64,000 nt of DNA, from the NCBI RefSeq assembly GCF_024600715.1, contig NZ_CP102332.1:3906001-3970000 (forward strand). Reading direction: 5' to 3'. The DNA comes from Streptomyces changanensis. Lineage in GTDB: Bacteria; Actinomycetota; Actinomycetes; Streptomycetales; Streptomycetaceae. The stretch's first letter is position 1; every line of letters starts with the position of its first letter. Below are positions 7,127 to 15,263 of this stretch, one piece after another. The notes beneath the pieces were generated by a model. The model saw only the letters and a list, made by a program, of their open reading frames with translations, searched no databases and was not told the origin of the DNA. The position numbers and the translations under genes are program-made.

Positions 7127-8394
7127 TCAGCGGACGACGGCTGTGGCGGGCGGGTCGTCGGGTTCGTCGTCGGTCGGGCCGAGGGCGTTGCCGAGGGTGT
7201 CGATGGCTTGGCGTTGGAGGCGGAGCCTTACGTGTGCGTAGACGCTGGCTGTGACGCCGATGTGGGCGTGGCCCAGTAGCTCCTTGATCACGACGAGATC
7301 AACGCCCTGCTCCAGGAGCAGGGTGGCGGTGGAGTGCCGGAGGTCGTGGAAGCGGACGCGTCGGAGTCCGGCCCCGTCGAGGAAGCTGCGGAAGCGGCGG
7401 GTGAGGTTGGCAGGGTCGAGGGGGCTGCCGGTCGGGGTGGTGAAGACGAGGCCGCTGTCGCTCCACCCCGACCCGGCCTGTCCCCGCTCCCTGTCCTGCC
7501 GCTCCTTGTGCTCCTTGAGGGAGTGGAGGCATTCGGTGGGGAGGGCGATGCGGCGTTCGGAGGCACGGGTCTTGGTGTGCAGGGTGGTCAGGCCGCCGGT
7601 GCCGGTGCGCTGGAGGGAGCGGTGGATGCTGGCCGTGCCCACCGTCGAGGTCGAGGTCTTCCCAGCGCAGGCCGAGGAGTTCGCCTTTGCGGAGGCCGGT
7701 GCGTAGGGCGAGTTCGTACAGCGCGTGAAGCCGGTCGGCGCGGGCCGCGTCCAGGAACTGGCGGGCTTCGGTCGCGGTTAGGGGCTGGAAGCGCCTGGGC
7801 CGGTCCGTAGTGGTCTTGACGTTCCGGGCGACGTTGCGGGGCAGCGAGTCTTCCCGGACGGCGTGTTCCAATGCCGACTTGAGCACCGAGTGCACGCAGA
7901 TCACAGTCGAGGGGGACAGCCGCTCTGGCAACATTCGCCGATGGCGCAGCCCGCCTGCCGTCCGGTGTCCAGGCCCAGGGTGCAGCACTGGCAGGTGGTG
8001 CGGAGCCGGTCGAGGAAGGTGCGTACGTCCTTGGCGGTCAGCCTCGCCATCTTCTTTGGCGCCAAGGCCGGGGATGAGGTGGAGGCGGACGCAAGCGGCG
8101 TAGCGGGTGTGGGTGTTCTCGCGGAGCTGGTGGACGGCGACGCCGTTCAGCCAGTAGGTGAGGTAGTCACCGACGGTGCTGTCGGCGGTGACGACGGGCA
8201 GTCTGCGGTTGCTGTCGGCGATCTTCTCGGCGAGTTTGTCGGCGGCTTCTCTCCGCGTGCTGCCGTAGACGCGGACGTGTTTGTGGGTGCTGTCGGCGGT
8301 GAGGACGTAGCCGGCGGCTTCCCAGCGGCCGTCCTTGCGCTGGTAGATGGTGCCTTCGCCGTTGGCGCGGGCCTTCTTGCGCGGGGGCGGTCAC
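7127..8394 (-). pseudogene. int: Tyrosine recombinase (AICE integrase), inactivated by several frameshifts
   Basis: Read piecewise on the minus strand, this is a full-length AICE integrase (about 420 codons). It has an N-terminal arm-binding part (KARANGEGTIYQRKDGRWEA), a SAM-like core-binding domain with a Cys-rich insert (TCQCCTLGLDTGRQAGCAIG), and a catalytic domain with RTGLRKGELLGLRW, HDLRH and LGHAHIGVTASVY, so all active-site residues remain. The frame is broken at four places: near 8380 (extra base by the GTG start), near 8053 (extra base in a run of A), near 7922 (one base missing) and near 7639 (extra G in GGG). Neighbouring genes are intact, so decay is more likely than sequencing error. 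GTG 8394 overlaps the xis stop (GTGA). Confidence 0.85.
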
Positions 8395-8622
8395 CGGGCG
8401 GCCTCTTCCAGGTGCCGCTGGACGTAGTCAGAGAGGGCGTGGGCGGGGATGCGTCGGGCGCGACTGATGGTCAGCGAGGCCAGGCGGCGGGTGCGCAGAA
8501 GGTCGTAGATCTTGAGGCGGGCCATCGCTAGGAAGTTCCACCGCAAGCACCAGGGAGCGGGTCACGGTGATGCGCCGGTAACGCCGGACTCCTGTCAGGG
8601 GCGGGAGGGGGCGTGACGGCAC
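8391..8622 (-). pseudogene. xis: Excisionase (xis) remnant with a frameshift
   Basis: The minus-strand frame begins at GTG 8622 (PPLTGVRRYRRITVTRSLVLAVE). The recognisable end, MARLKIYDLLRTRRLASLTI then ARRIPAHALSDYVQRHLEEAAR, is in another frame beginning at ATG 8525 and ending at 8391. The switch occurs near 8525-8540, where the expected helix of the MerR-like excisionase fold is also shortened, so bases have been lost. The second half is the HTH_17 pattern. In intact AICEs xis overlaps int by GTGA, exactly as at 8391-8394 here. The repSA gene expected upstream is absent: the DUF1992 gene ends 64 bases away. Confidence 0.7.
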
Positions 8623-8686
8623 GGCAGGGTGCGGTTACCGGGCGGTGTCGACGGGAGTCGAGCTGGTGCCGTGGGGTGAGGGCCGC

Positions 8687-9091
8687 TTACTGATGGTCGC
8701 GGGTGCTGCGCCAGTCGGTCAGTACGGCTTCCACGTCGAAAGGTCTCAGGTTCAGCGGGGGGCCCGGGGGTGGGCGGCGGACGGTGGCGGTGATCTTCTC
8801 GTTGATCTCCGTCACGATGCGGCGCACCTGGGCCTCCGAGACCGCGCGGCCCACCGCCTCCAGGGCGTCCTCGGCCTCCTTGCGGAGGGCGAGCGTCGGG
8901 GGGAGGGCGGCGAGCCCCTCGCGGTGCATCTTGCCCTTGACCCACCACAGCTCGTCGTAGGGCGCGGTGTCGTCGGGGAGCGGCTTGCCGAGACCGGAGA
9001 GGTGCGCGAAGTCCCCGCGCTCCGTCGCCTCGCGGATCTGCCGGTCGACCCATGACTCGAAGCCGATCCCGGGGGGTTTCCGTTCGGTCAT
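8687..9091 (-). CDS. DUF1992 (DnaJ-homologue C28-like) domain protein
   Basis: A 134-residue protein from ATG 9091; upstream in-frame extensions are low-complexity and unlikely. It opens with GFESWVDRQIREATERGDF, the DUF1992 signature, followed by LSGLGKPLP and a charged helical end. The family occurs alone in bacteria and in the vertebrate DNAJC28 proteins; its function is unknown. It lacks a J-domain. It is the first gene of the ordinary chromosome to the right of the integrase remnant. Confidence 0.8.
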   Translation of the reverse strand: MTERKPPGIGFESWVDRQIREATERGDFAHLSGLGKPLPDDTAPYDELWWVKGKMHREGLAALPPTLALRKEAEDALEAVGRAVSEAQVRRIVTEINEKITATVRRPPPGPPLNLRPFDVEAVLTDWRSTRDHQ

Positions 9092-9380
9092 GGTGCCCAG
9101 CGTACGCAGGGAGGCCGCGGCCGGGCAGCCCCCGCGGGGGAGGAGGGCTGGGTCGACGGAGCCGCCGGGGGAAGCGGTCCGGGTCGATGGGGCGGCCGGG
9201 GGAGGCGGGCCGGGTCGGCGGGGCCGGTGGTGGAGCCGGCGCCGGACCGCGGGCGGGGCCGGTCGTGGTCGTGCGCGCGGTGGCGGGACCGGTCGGGGCG
9301 CGCGGGGCACCGCCTGGGCGGGGCGCGCGGTGGTGAAGGCCGGTCGGGGCGCGCGGGGCCGCCCGGGCGGGTAAAGGCAG
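9092..9380. other. Gene-free G-rich stretch
   Basis: No gene is supported. The sequence is dominated by GGGGC/CGGGCC words without a clean period. It contains the promoter region of the leftward DUF1992 gene; I see no clear -10 or -35 elements. Confidence 0.5.
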
Positions 9381-9422
9381 GGGTCCCCTTCCCGCACCAG
9401 GCTGGTGCGGGAAGGGGGACCC
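9381..9422. terminator. Terminator of the cold-shock gene
   Basis: A long hairpin: 15 perfect base pairs (9385-9399 with 9403-9417) around a 3-base GGC loop, extended by five more pairs after a bulged G. It lies 42 bases beyond the stop of the leftward cold-shock gene. Confidence 0.8.
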
Positions 9423-9464
9423 TTGGGTACTGCTAAGTCGAGCGCGATCGCCGACCCTGGCTTA

Positions 9465-9668
9465 TCAGGCCGGGGTGACGTTCTCCGCCTGCGGGCCCTT
9501 CGGGCCCTGCGTGACGTCGAAGTTCACGAGCTGGTTCTCCTCGAGGGAGCGGAAGCCAGACGCGTTGATCGCGGAGTAGTGGACGAAGACATCCGGGCCG
9601 CCGCCGTCCTGGGCGATGAAGCCAAAGCCCTTTTCAGCGTTGAACCACTTGACGGTTCCGGTAGCCAT
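9465..9668 (-). CDS. csp: Cold-shock domain protein (CspA family)
   Basis: A 67-residue protein from ATG 9668, with an AAGGAGGG ribosome site; the longer frame upstream is leader. It is a single cold-shock OB-fold with RNP1 KGFGFIAQ (near residues 15-22) and RNP2 VFVHYSAI (about 29-36), ending NVTPA. Such proteins bind single-stranded RNA and DNA and act as RNA chaperones in the cytoplasm. Streptomyces carries several paralogues (SC3/ScoF family). It is monocistronic, with its own terminator downstream and a hairpin in its leader. Confidence 0.93.
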   Translation of the reverse strand: MATGTVKWFNAEKGFGFIAQDGGGPDVFVHYSAINASGFRSLEENQLVNFDVTQGPKGPQAENVTPA

Positions 9669-9734
9669 AAGCCCTCCTTGGGCCAAAGGGTTGCCCTGCT
9701 CCAGAACCTGCAAACAAGTCTGAAAACTACAAAA

Positions 9735-9760
9735 GCCTGCGGGTTACATGCTCCGCAGGC
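9735..9760 (-). promoter_or_regulatory. Hairpin in the 5' leader of the cold-shock gene
   Basis: GCCTGCGG (9735-9742) pairs with CCGCAGGC (9753-9760), 67 bases before the start codon of the leftward cold-shock gene. An A/T-richer leader lies around it. Cold-shock mRNAs often have structured long leaders; whether this one acts as a thermosensor is inference. Confidence 0.4.
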
Positions 9761-9916
9761 TCTGTACTGCAAGGGAAACCAAACTGCAACTTGCGTTGAG
9801 CGTAGCACGCAGAGTGCGGAGATGGGTAGAGGCGGAGATCACTCCATCGAGAGGTCATGCGGATGTTTGAACCGGCGGAAACCGGATCATGGGCGCGGGC
9901 CCCGTCCACCCGGTGA

Positions 9917-10804
<888 letters not shown>

Positions 10805-10918
10805 GGAGCCCCACCCCGTGGCCCGCGTGAGGGGGCCCGCCCGTGGCCCGCGCCCGGGTCGGACGCGGGCCACAGGGTGCGGGCCACGGGGCGCGCGGGG
10901 TGCGGGCCGCCGGGGTGG

Positions 10919-11983
10919 TCAGGCGCTCGGTATCGGGGCCTGCATGTGTCGGCTGATCCACTGGATCGAGCCGTCCTCCATCCCCTTCACGTACGTCTTC
11001 GCGTTGTGCCCGCCGTCCTGGATGACCTGGAGGCGGGTCTTCACCGGGCCCTTGCCGTAGTCGCGGATGAAGGAGCGCAGGTTCTGCAGGCCGGACTCGC
11101 GGGTGCCGATCTGGAAGGCCAGGTACACGTCCCGGTCGGGTGCGGAGGGCTGCGCGGAGAGGGCCTTGGCGAGCTTCTCCGGGTCGTTGGCGGCCTTCTC
11201 GGCCTCGTGCCCGGCCCACAGCGGCGAGTCCGGCACGGTGTCCGGCCCGGACGCGATGACCGCCTTGAACTTGTCCGGGTGCTTCAGCACCGACTTCAGT
11301 CCCACGAACGCGCCGGACGACGATCCCATGAACGCCCAGCCGTCGCGTGAGTCGAACGTACGGAAATTCGCCCTGACGAAATCGGGAACGTCCTCCGTCA
11401 TCCAGGTGCCCATCTTCTCCCGGCCCGGGATGTCGCTGCCGTCGTAGTAGTACTCGTCGTCCGGGTTCAGCACCGGCATCACGACGACGAACGGCAGGCT
11501 CTTGCCCTCCTTCGACCACCTGCTGATGCTGCTCTGCAACTTCAGGTCGGTGCCCATCCAGTAATTCTTCGGGTAGCCGTTGCCGCCGGGCAGGGCGATC
11601 AGCACGGGGAAGCCGCTGTTCGCGTACTTCGGCTCGAAATACTGCGGCGGCGCCCACACCCACACCTTGCCCGTGAAGCCGGACTTCCCGCCCTCCAGCG
11701 TCGTCACGCCGATCCTCGTGCCGTCGTCGACGGTGTTCTCGGTGGTGAACTCGGCCTTCGGGCCCGTCGGCATCAGCGTCCTCGGGGCGCTGCCCGCCCG
11801 ATCGGCCCCGCCACCCCCGCCCTTGCCGGTGGCCCCGCCCGACGCGGACGGGTCGGCCGGGGCGGCCGGGGCGGACGCGCCGGCCGGCGTGTCGAAGGAG
11901 ACGGGTTCACCCGCGCAGCCCGCGGTCAGGACGAGCGAGCCGAGGGCGGCGACGGCCGCGAGCGCCGTGAGGGGACGTTTCAT
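10919..11983 (-). CDS. Secreted lipoprotein esterase, alpha/beta-hydrolase (antigen 85 / esterase D-like)
   Basis: A 354-residue protein from ATG 11983 (ribosome site CGGAGTG). The lipoprotein signal MKRPLTALAAVAALGSLVLT ends in lipobox LTAG|C. A Gly/Ala/Ser-rich linker (about 30-65) leads to an esterase domain with the nucleophile elbow GSSSG (S222), an upstream PVLIALPGGNG oxyanion-type segment and a late DGGHN containing the probable catalytic His. It is expected to be membrane-anchored outside the cell. It lies between mqnA and mqnC on the opposite strand, with no evident link to menaquinone. Substrate unknown. Confidence 0.85.
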   Translation of the reverse strand: MKRPLTALAAVAALGSLVLTAGCAGEPVSFDTPAGASAPAAPADPSASGGATGKGGGGGADRAGSAPRTLMPTGPKAEFTTENTVDDGTRIGVTTLEGGKSGFTGKVWVWAPPQYFEPKYANSGFPVLIALPGGNGYPKNYWMGTDLKLQSSISRWSKEGKSLPFVVVMPVLNPDDEYYYDGSDIPGREKMGTWMTEDVPDFVRANFRTFDSRDGWAFMGSSSGAFVGLKSVLKHPDKFKAVIASGPDTVPDSPLWAGHEAEKAANDPEKLAKALSAQPSAPDRDVYLAFQIGTRESGLQNLRSFIRDYGKGPVKTRLQVIQDGGHNAKTYVKGMEDGSIQWISRHMQAPIPSA

Positions 11984-12478
11984 GGGAGCACTCCGGTGGA
12001 GGTGTCGGGTCGTGGTCGGGTCCCGGACGGGGCGGGGGTCGTCGCGGACCACGGCCAGGTAGATGGCGCCAGGGGCGGACGGGTTGGCCGTCCGGCGCGG
12101 CCAATCGCGGTGATCCCGCGCATCCCCGTCCGCCACGCTGGTGTCGGGAGGGGGCGTACGCGTACGCCTGGCGGGTCGGGGCCCGTGGGTCGCGGGTCCG
12201 GCGGGTCGGGGGTCGCGGGTCCGGCGGGCGCGGGTCCGGTGGGTCGGGGGCCCGTGGGTCGCGGGTCCGGTGGGTCCGGCGGGCGCGGGTCCGGCCGGCA
12301 TCCGCACCCCGGTCGCCGACACCGCGCGGCCGGCCCTCGGCGGCGGACGCCCGCGGTACGCCCCGGCGAAGGACGGACCCGTCGCCCCGCGTCGCCCCGG
12401 GACCGCGGGAACCGACCGCGACCCCCCTGGCGTAGGCTGGTCCGGCCCGTCCACAACCTGCCGAAAGGTACGCAACCG
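11984..12478. other. Gene-free region between the esterase and mqnC, with GC-rich repeats
   Basis: A divergent promoter region of about 495 bases. A repeat array fills 12170-12300 (listed separately). TAGGCT at 12433-12438 is a plausible -10 for mqnC, giving a leader of about 35 bases. The esterase promoter is not obvious. Confidence 0.5.
12170..12300. repeat. Direct repeats built from GGGTC(G)CGGGTCCGG words
   Basis: A segment starting GGGTCGGGGCCCGTGGGTCG at 12173 recurs at 12241 (68-base spacing, one base longer run of G). Between and after these copies the sub-word CGCGGGTCCGG repeats several times. It lies upstream of mqnC and the esterase gene. Likely a minisatellite. Confidence 0.6.
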
Positions 12479-13678
12479 GTGACCGAGAAGGCCGACCTCC
12501 AGTCCGTTCTCGACCGTGCCGCCGCAGGTGGGCGGATCACCCCGGAAGAGGCGCTCGACCTCTACCGCTCCGCGCCGCTGCACGCCCTCGGCGCGGCCGC
12601 CGACGCCGCGCGCCGCCGCCGGTACGCCGGCACGGAGCACATCGCGACGTACATCATCGAGCGCAACATCAACTACACCAACGTCTGCGTCACGGCGTGC
12701 CGGTTCTGCGCCTTCTACGCCGCGCCCAAGGACACCGCCAAGGGCTGGACGCGCGACCTCGAGGACATCCTGCGCCGCTGCGCCGAGACCGTCGAGCTGG
12801 GCGGCACGCAGATCATGTTCCAGGGCGGCCACCACCCGGACTTCGGCGTCGAGTACTACGAGGAGCACTTCGCCGCCATCAAGAAGGAGTTCCCGCAGCT
12901 CGTCATCCACTCCCTCGGCGCGTCCGAGGTCGAGCACATGGCGCGCATCTCGGACGTCTCCGTCGAGGAGGCCATCCGCCGCATCCACGCGGCCGGCCTC
13001 GACTCCTTCGCCGGCGCGGGCGCCGAGCTGCTGCCCGAGCGGCCGCGCAAGGCGATCGCCCCGCTCAAGGAGTCCGGCGAGCGCTGGCTGGAGATCATGG
13101 AGATCGCCCACGGGCTCGGCGTCGAGTCGACCTCCACGATGCTGATGGGCACCGGCGAGACCAACGCCGAGCGGATCGAGCACCTGCGGATGATCCGGGA
13201 CGTGCAGGACCGCACGGGCGGCTTCCGCGCGTTCATCCCGTACACCTACCAGCCCGAGAACAACCACCTGAAGGGCCGGACGCAGGCGACGATCTTCGAG
13301 TACCTGCGGATGATCGCCGTCGCGCGGCTGTTCATGGACAACGTCGCCCACATCCAGGGCTCCTGGCTGACCGTCGGCAAGGAGGTCGGTCAGCTGTCGC
13401 TGCACTACGGCGCCGACGACCTCGGCTCGATCATGCTGGAGGAGAACGTCGTCTCCTCCGCCGGCGCCAGGCACCGCTCCAACCGGATGGAGATCATCGA
13501 TCTCATCCGCAAGGCGGGCCGCGTCCCGGCGCAGCGGACGACGACGTACGAGCACGTCGTCGTCCACGACGACCCGGCGGACGACCCGGTCGACGACCGC
13601 GTCGTGTCGCACATCTCGTCCACGGCGATCGAGGGCGGCACCGCGCACCCCGAGCTGAAGCTGCTGAGCGCCAACTGA
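12479..13678 (+). CDS. mqnC: Cyclic dehypoxanthinyl futalosine synthase MqnC (radical SAM)
   Basis: A 399-residue protein from GTG 12479 (GAAAGG ribosome site 11 bases upstream); a longer upstream frame runs through repeats and is rejected. The radical-SAM cluster motif CVTACRFC places the three iron-sulfur ligands at C70, C74 and C77. MFQGGHHPD, GAGAELLPERPR and FIPYTYQPENN are typical MqnC segments. It cyclises dehypoxanthine futalosine using S-adenosylmethionine, a cytoplasmic step of the futalosine menaquinone route. The following small gene starts 7 bases downstream, suggesting an operon. Confidence 0.94.
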   Translation: MTEKADLQSVLDRAAAGGRITPEEALDLYRSAPLHALGAAADAARRRRYAGTEHIATYIIERNINYTNVCVTACRFCAFYAAPKDTAKGWTRDLEDILRRCAETVELGGTQIMFQGGHHPDFGVEYYEEHFAAIKKEFPQLVIHSLGASEVEHMARISDVSVEEAIRRIHAAGLDSFAGAGAELLPERPRKAIAPLKESGERWLEIMEIAHGLGVESTSTMLMGTGETNAERIEHLRMIRDVQDRTGGFRAFIPYTYQPENNHLKGRTQATIFEYLRMIAVARLFMDNVAHIQGSWLTVGKEVGQLSLHYGADDLGSIMLEENVVSSAGARHRSNRMEIIDLIRKAGRVPAQRTTTYEHVVVHDDPADDPVDDRVVSHISSTAIEGGTAHPELKLLSAN

Positions 13679-13685
13679 GCCCGCG

Positions 13686-14285
13686 ATGCTGACGCTCCAC
13701 GTCGCCGAGGCGTCGCCCGGCACGGCGGTCCTGGTCGACGGCGCGCACGTCGCCGCCGTCGGCCCGTACGACGAACTGGCCGCCGCACACCCCACGGCGC
13801 GGGTGCGGCGGTGGCCCGGCATCCTCACCCCCGGGCTGCTCAACCCCTACGGGCCCGAGCTCCTGGAGCAGACGTACCACCCCGATCCGCGCGAGGCCGA
13901 CGAGCTCGGGACCGAGCCGATCACCGGGGAGCGGGCGCGGGCCCTGTTCCGCGCCGACCCGTCGCGGCAGGGCGCCAGCGCCCGGCGCGGGGTGCAGCGC
14001 CTGCTGGCGCACGGGACGGTGGCCGTCGCCGGCGAACTGCGCGGCCGCGCCGCCCAGGACGTGGTGCGCAGGGCCGGGCTCGCGGTCGGCCGGCGCCCGG
14101 CGGTGCTGCCGGGGCCCGCGTCGTTCTCGCCGGTGCCGCTCGTCCTGCTGCCGGCGCTCGTGCCCGGGGCGCCCGCGCGGTTCGCGGTGTTCGACGTGCC
14201 CGACCGGGCCGCCCTCGTGCGGCAGGGCGCCTCGACGTGCGTGGCCACCGTGGTGGCCGGCCGCCTGCTCCACCGGCGTCGCTGA
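13686..14285 (+). CDS. Imidazolonepropionase-like (amidohydrolase N-terminal composite) domain protein
   Basis: A 199-residue protein from ATG 13686, 7 bases after mqnC. The N-terminus (AVLVDGAHVAAVGPYDELAAA then WPGILTPGLLNPYGPELLE) is the composite beta domain of amidohydrolases such as imidazolonepropionase. However, the metal-binding H-x-H that should follow PGLLNP is absent (YGPE instead) and the TIM barrel is missing, so it is not a complete hydrolase. It lies between mqnC and menG, and I recall homologues in that position in Streptomyces. Known deaminases of the pathway (MqnX) are different proteins. Function unknown; a structural or regulatory role in the pathway is speculation. Confidence 0.7.
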   Translation: MLTLHVAEASPGTAVLVDGAHVAAVGPYDELAAAHPTARVRRWPGILTPGLLNPYGPELLEQTYHPDPREADELGTEPITGERARALFRADPSRQGASARRGVQRLLAHGTVAVAGELRGRAAQDVVRRAGLAVGRRPAVLPGPASFSPVPLVLLPALVPGAPARFAVFDVPDRAALVRQGASTCVATVVAGRLLHRRR

Positions 14286-14492
14286 CCGCGCCCCGGGGCG
14301 GGGGCGGGCGGCGCACGGGCGGTACGGGCCGGTGCCGCGTGCCGGAGCGGCAGGGTGGCCGGGGGGCTGGAGCGCCGCGTGCCCGGGGTTCTGAGCGGCC
14401 GCGTGGCCGGGGCGGGAGCGCCGTGTGTCCGGTGCCGCGTCGGGGCCGTGCCCGCCGGGGCGCCGTTCCGCCCGCCTGCCACAATGGGGCGC

Positions 14493-15194
14493 GTGACGCG
14501 AGCAACCCTGGACAAGCAGCCGCACGAAGTCGCCTCGATGTTCGACGACGTCGCCGCGAACTACGACCTCACCAACGACGTGCTCTCGCTCGGCCAGGAC
14601 CGGCGGTGGCGCAGGCAGGTCGCCAAGGCAGTCGACGCCCGGCCCGGCCAGCGGGTCCTCGACCTGGCGGCGGGCACCGGCACCTCGTCGCTGCCCTTCG
14701 TGGAGGACGGCGCGTACGTCGTGCCGTGCGACTTCTCCCTCGGCATGCTGCGGGAGGGCAAGAGGCGGCACCCCTGGCTCCCGCTCACCGCGGGCGACGC
14801 GACCCGGCTGCCCTTCCGCGACGGGGCGTTCGACGCGGTGACGATCTCCTTCGGGCTGCGCAACGTCCAGGACACGGACGCGGCGCTGAGCGAGCTGTAC
14901 CGCGTGACCAAGCCCGGCGGCCGCGTCGTGATCTGCGAGTTCTCGCACGCGACCTGGGCGCCGTTCCGCACGGTGTACGAGGAGTACCTGATGCGGGCGC
15001 TGCCGCCCGTCGCCCGCGCGGTGTCGTCCAACCCGGACGCCTACGTCTACCTCGCCGAGTCCATCCAGAGCTGGCCCGGGCAGCCGGAGCTCGCGGCCCT
15101 GCTCCAGCGGGCCGGCTGGACCAAGGTGGCGTGGCGGAACCTCACGGGCGGCATCGTCGCCCTGCACCGCGGCACCAAACCCCTGGACGCGTAA
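14493..15194 (+). CDS. menG: Demethylmenaquinone methyltransferase (MenG/UbiE)
   Basis: 233 residues from GTG 14493. ATG 14484 is an in-frame alternative, but CACAAT at 14480-14485 looks like a -10 that would give a leaderless message starting at GTG. It is a class I SAM methyltransferase: motif [11 protein letters not shown] (about residues 52-61), then [15 protein letters not shown], and the UbiE/MenG signatures [20 protein letters not shown] and TISFGLRNV. It methylates demethylmenaquinone as the last step of menaquinone synthesis, at the membrane surface. Genes mqnA and mqnC upstream and the geranylgeranyl reductase downstream support the assignment. Confidence 0.93.
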   Translation: MTRATLDKQPHEVASMFDDVAANYDLTNDVLSLGQDRRWRRQVAKAVDARPGQRVLDLAAGTGTSSLPFVEDGAYVVPCDFSLGMLREGKRRHPWLPLTAGDATRLPFRDGAFDAVTISFGLRNVQDTDAALSELYRVTKPGGRVVICEFSHATWAPFRTVYEEYLMRALPPVARAVSSNPDAYVYLAESIQSWPGQPELAALLQRAGWTKVAWRNLTGGIVALHRGTKPLDA

Positions 15195-15263
15195 CGAGTT
15201 TGACGACCCGTGCCGAGCCGGGAGGATAAGGGCCCGACCCGTCCACCGGCACCGGGAGCACCC

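Noticed and set aside
11984..13843. Continuous leftward frame extending the esterase upstream through mqnC
   Set aside because: It is the antisense shadow of mqnC plus repeat DNA. The lipoprotein signal peptide at 11983 fixes the esterase start.
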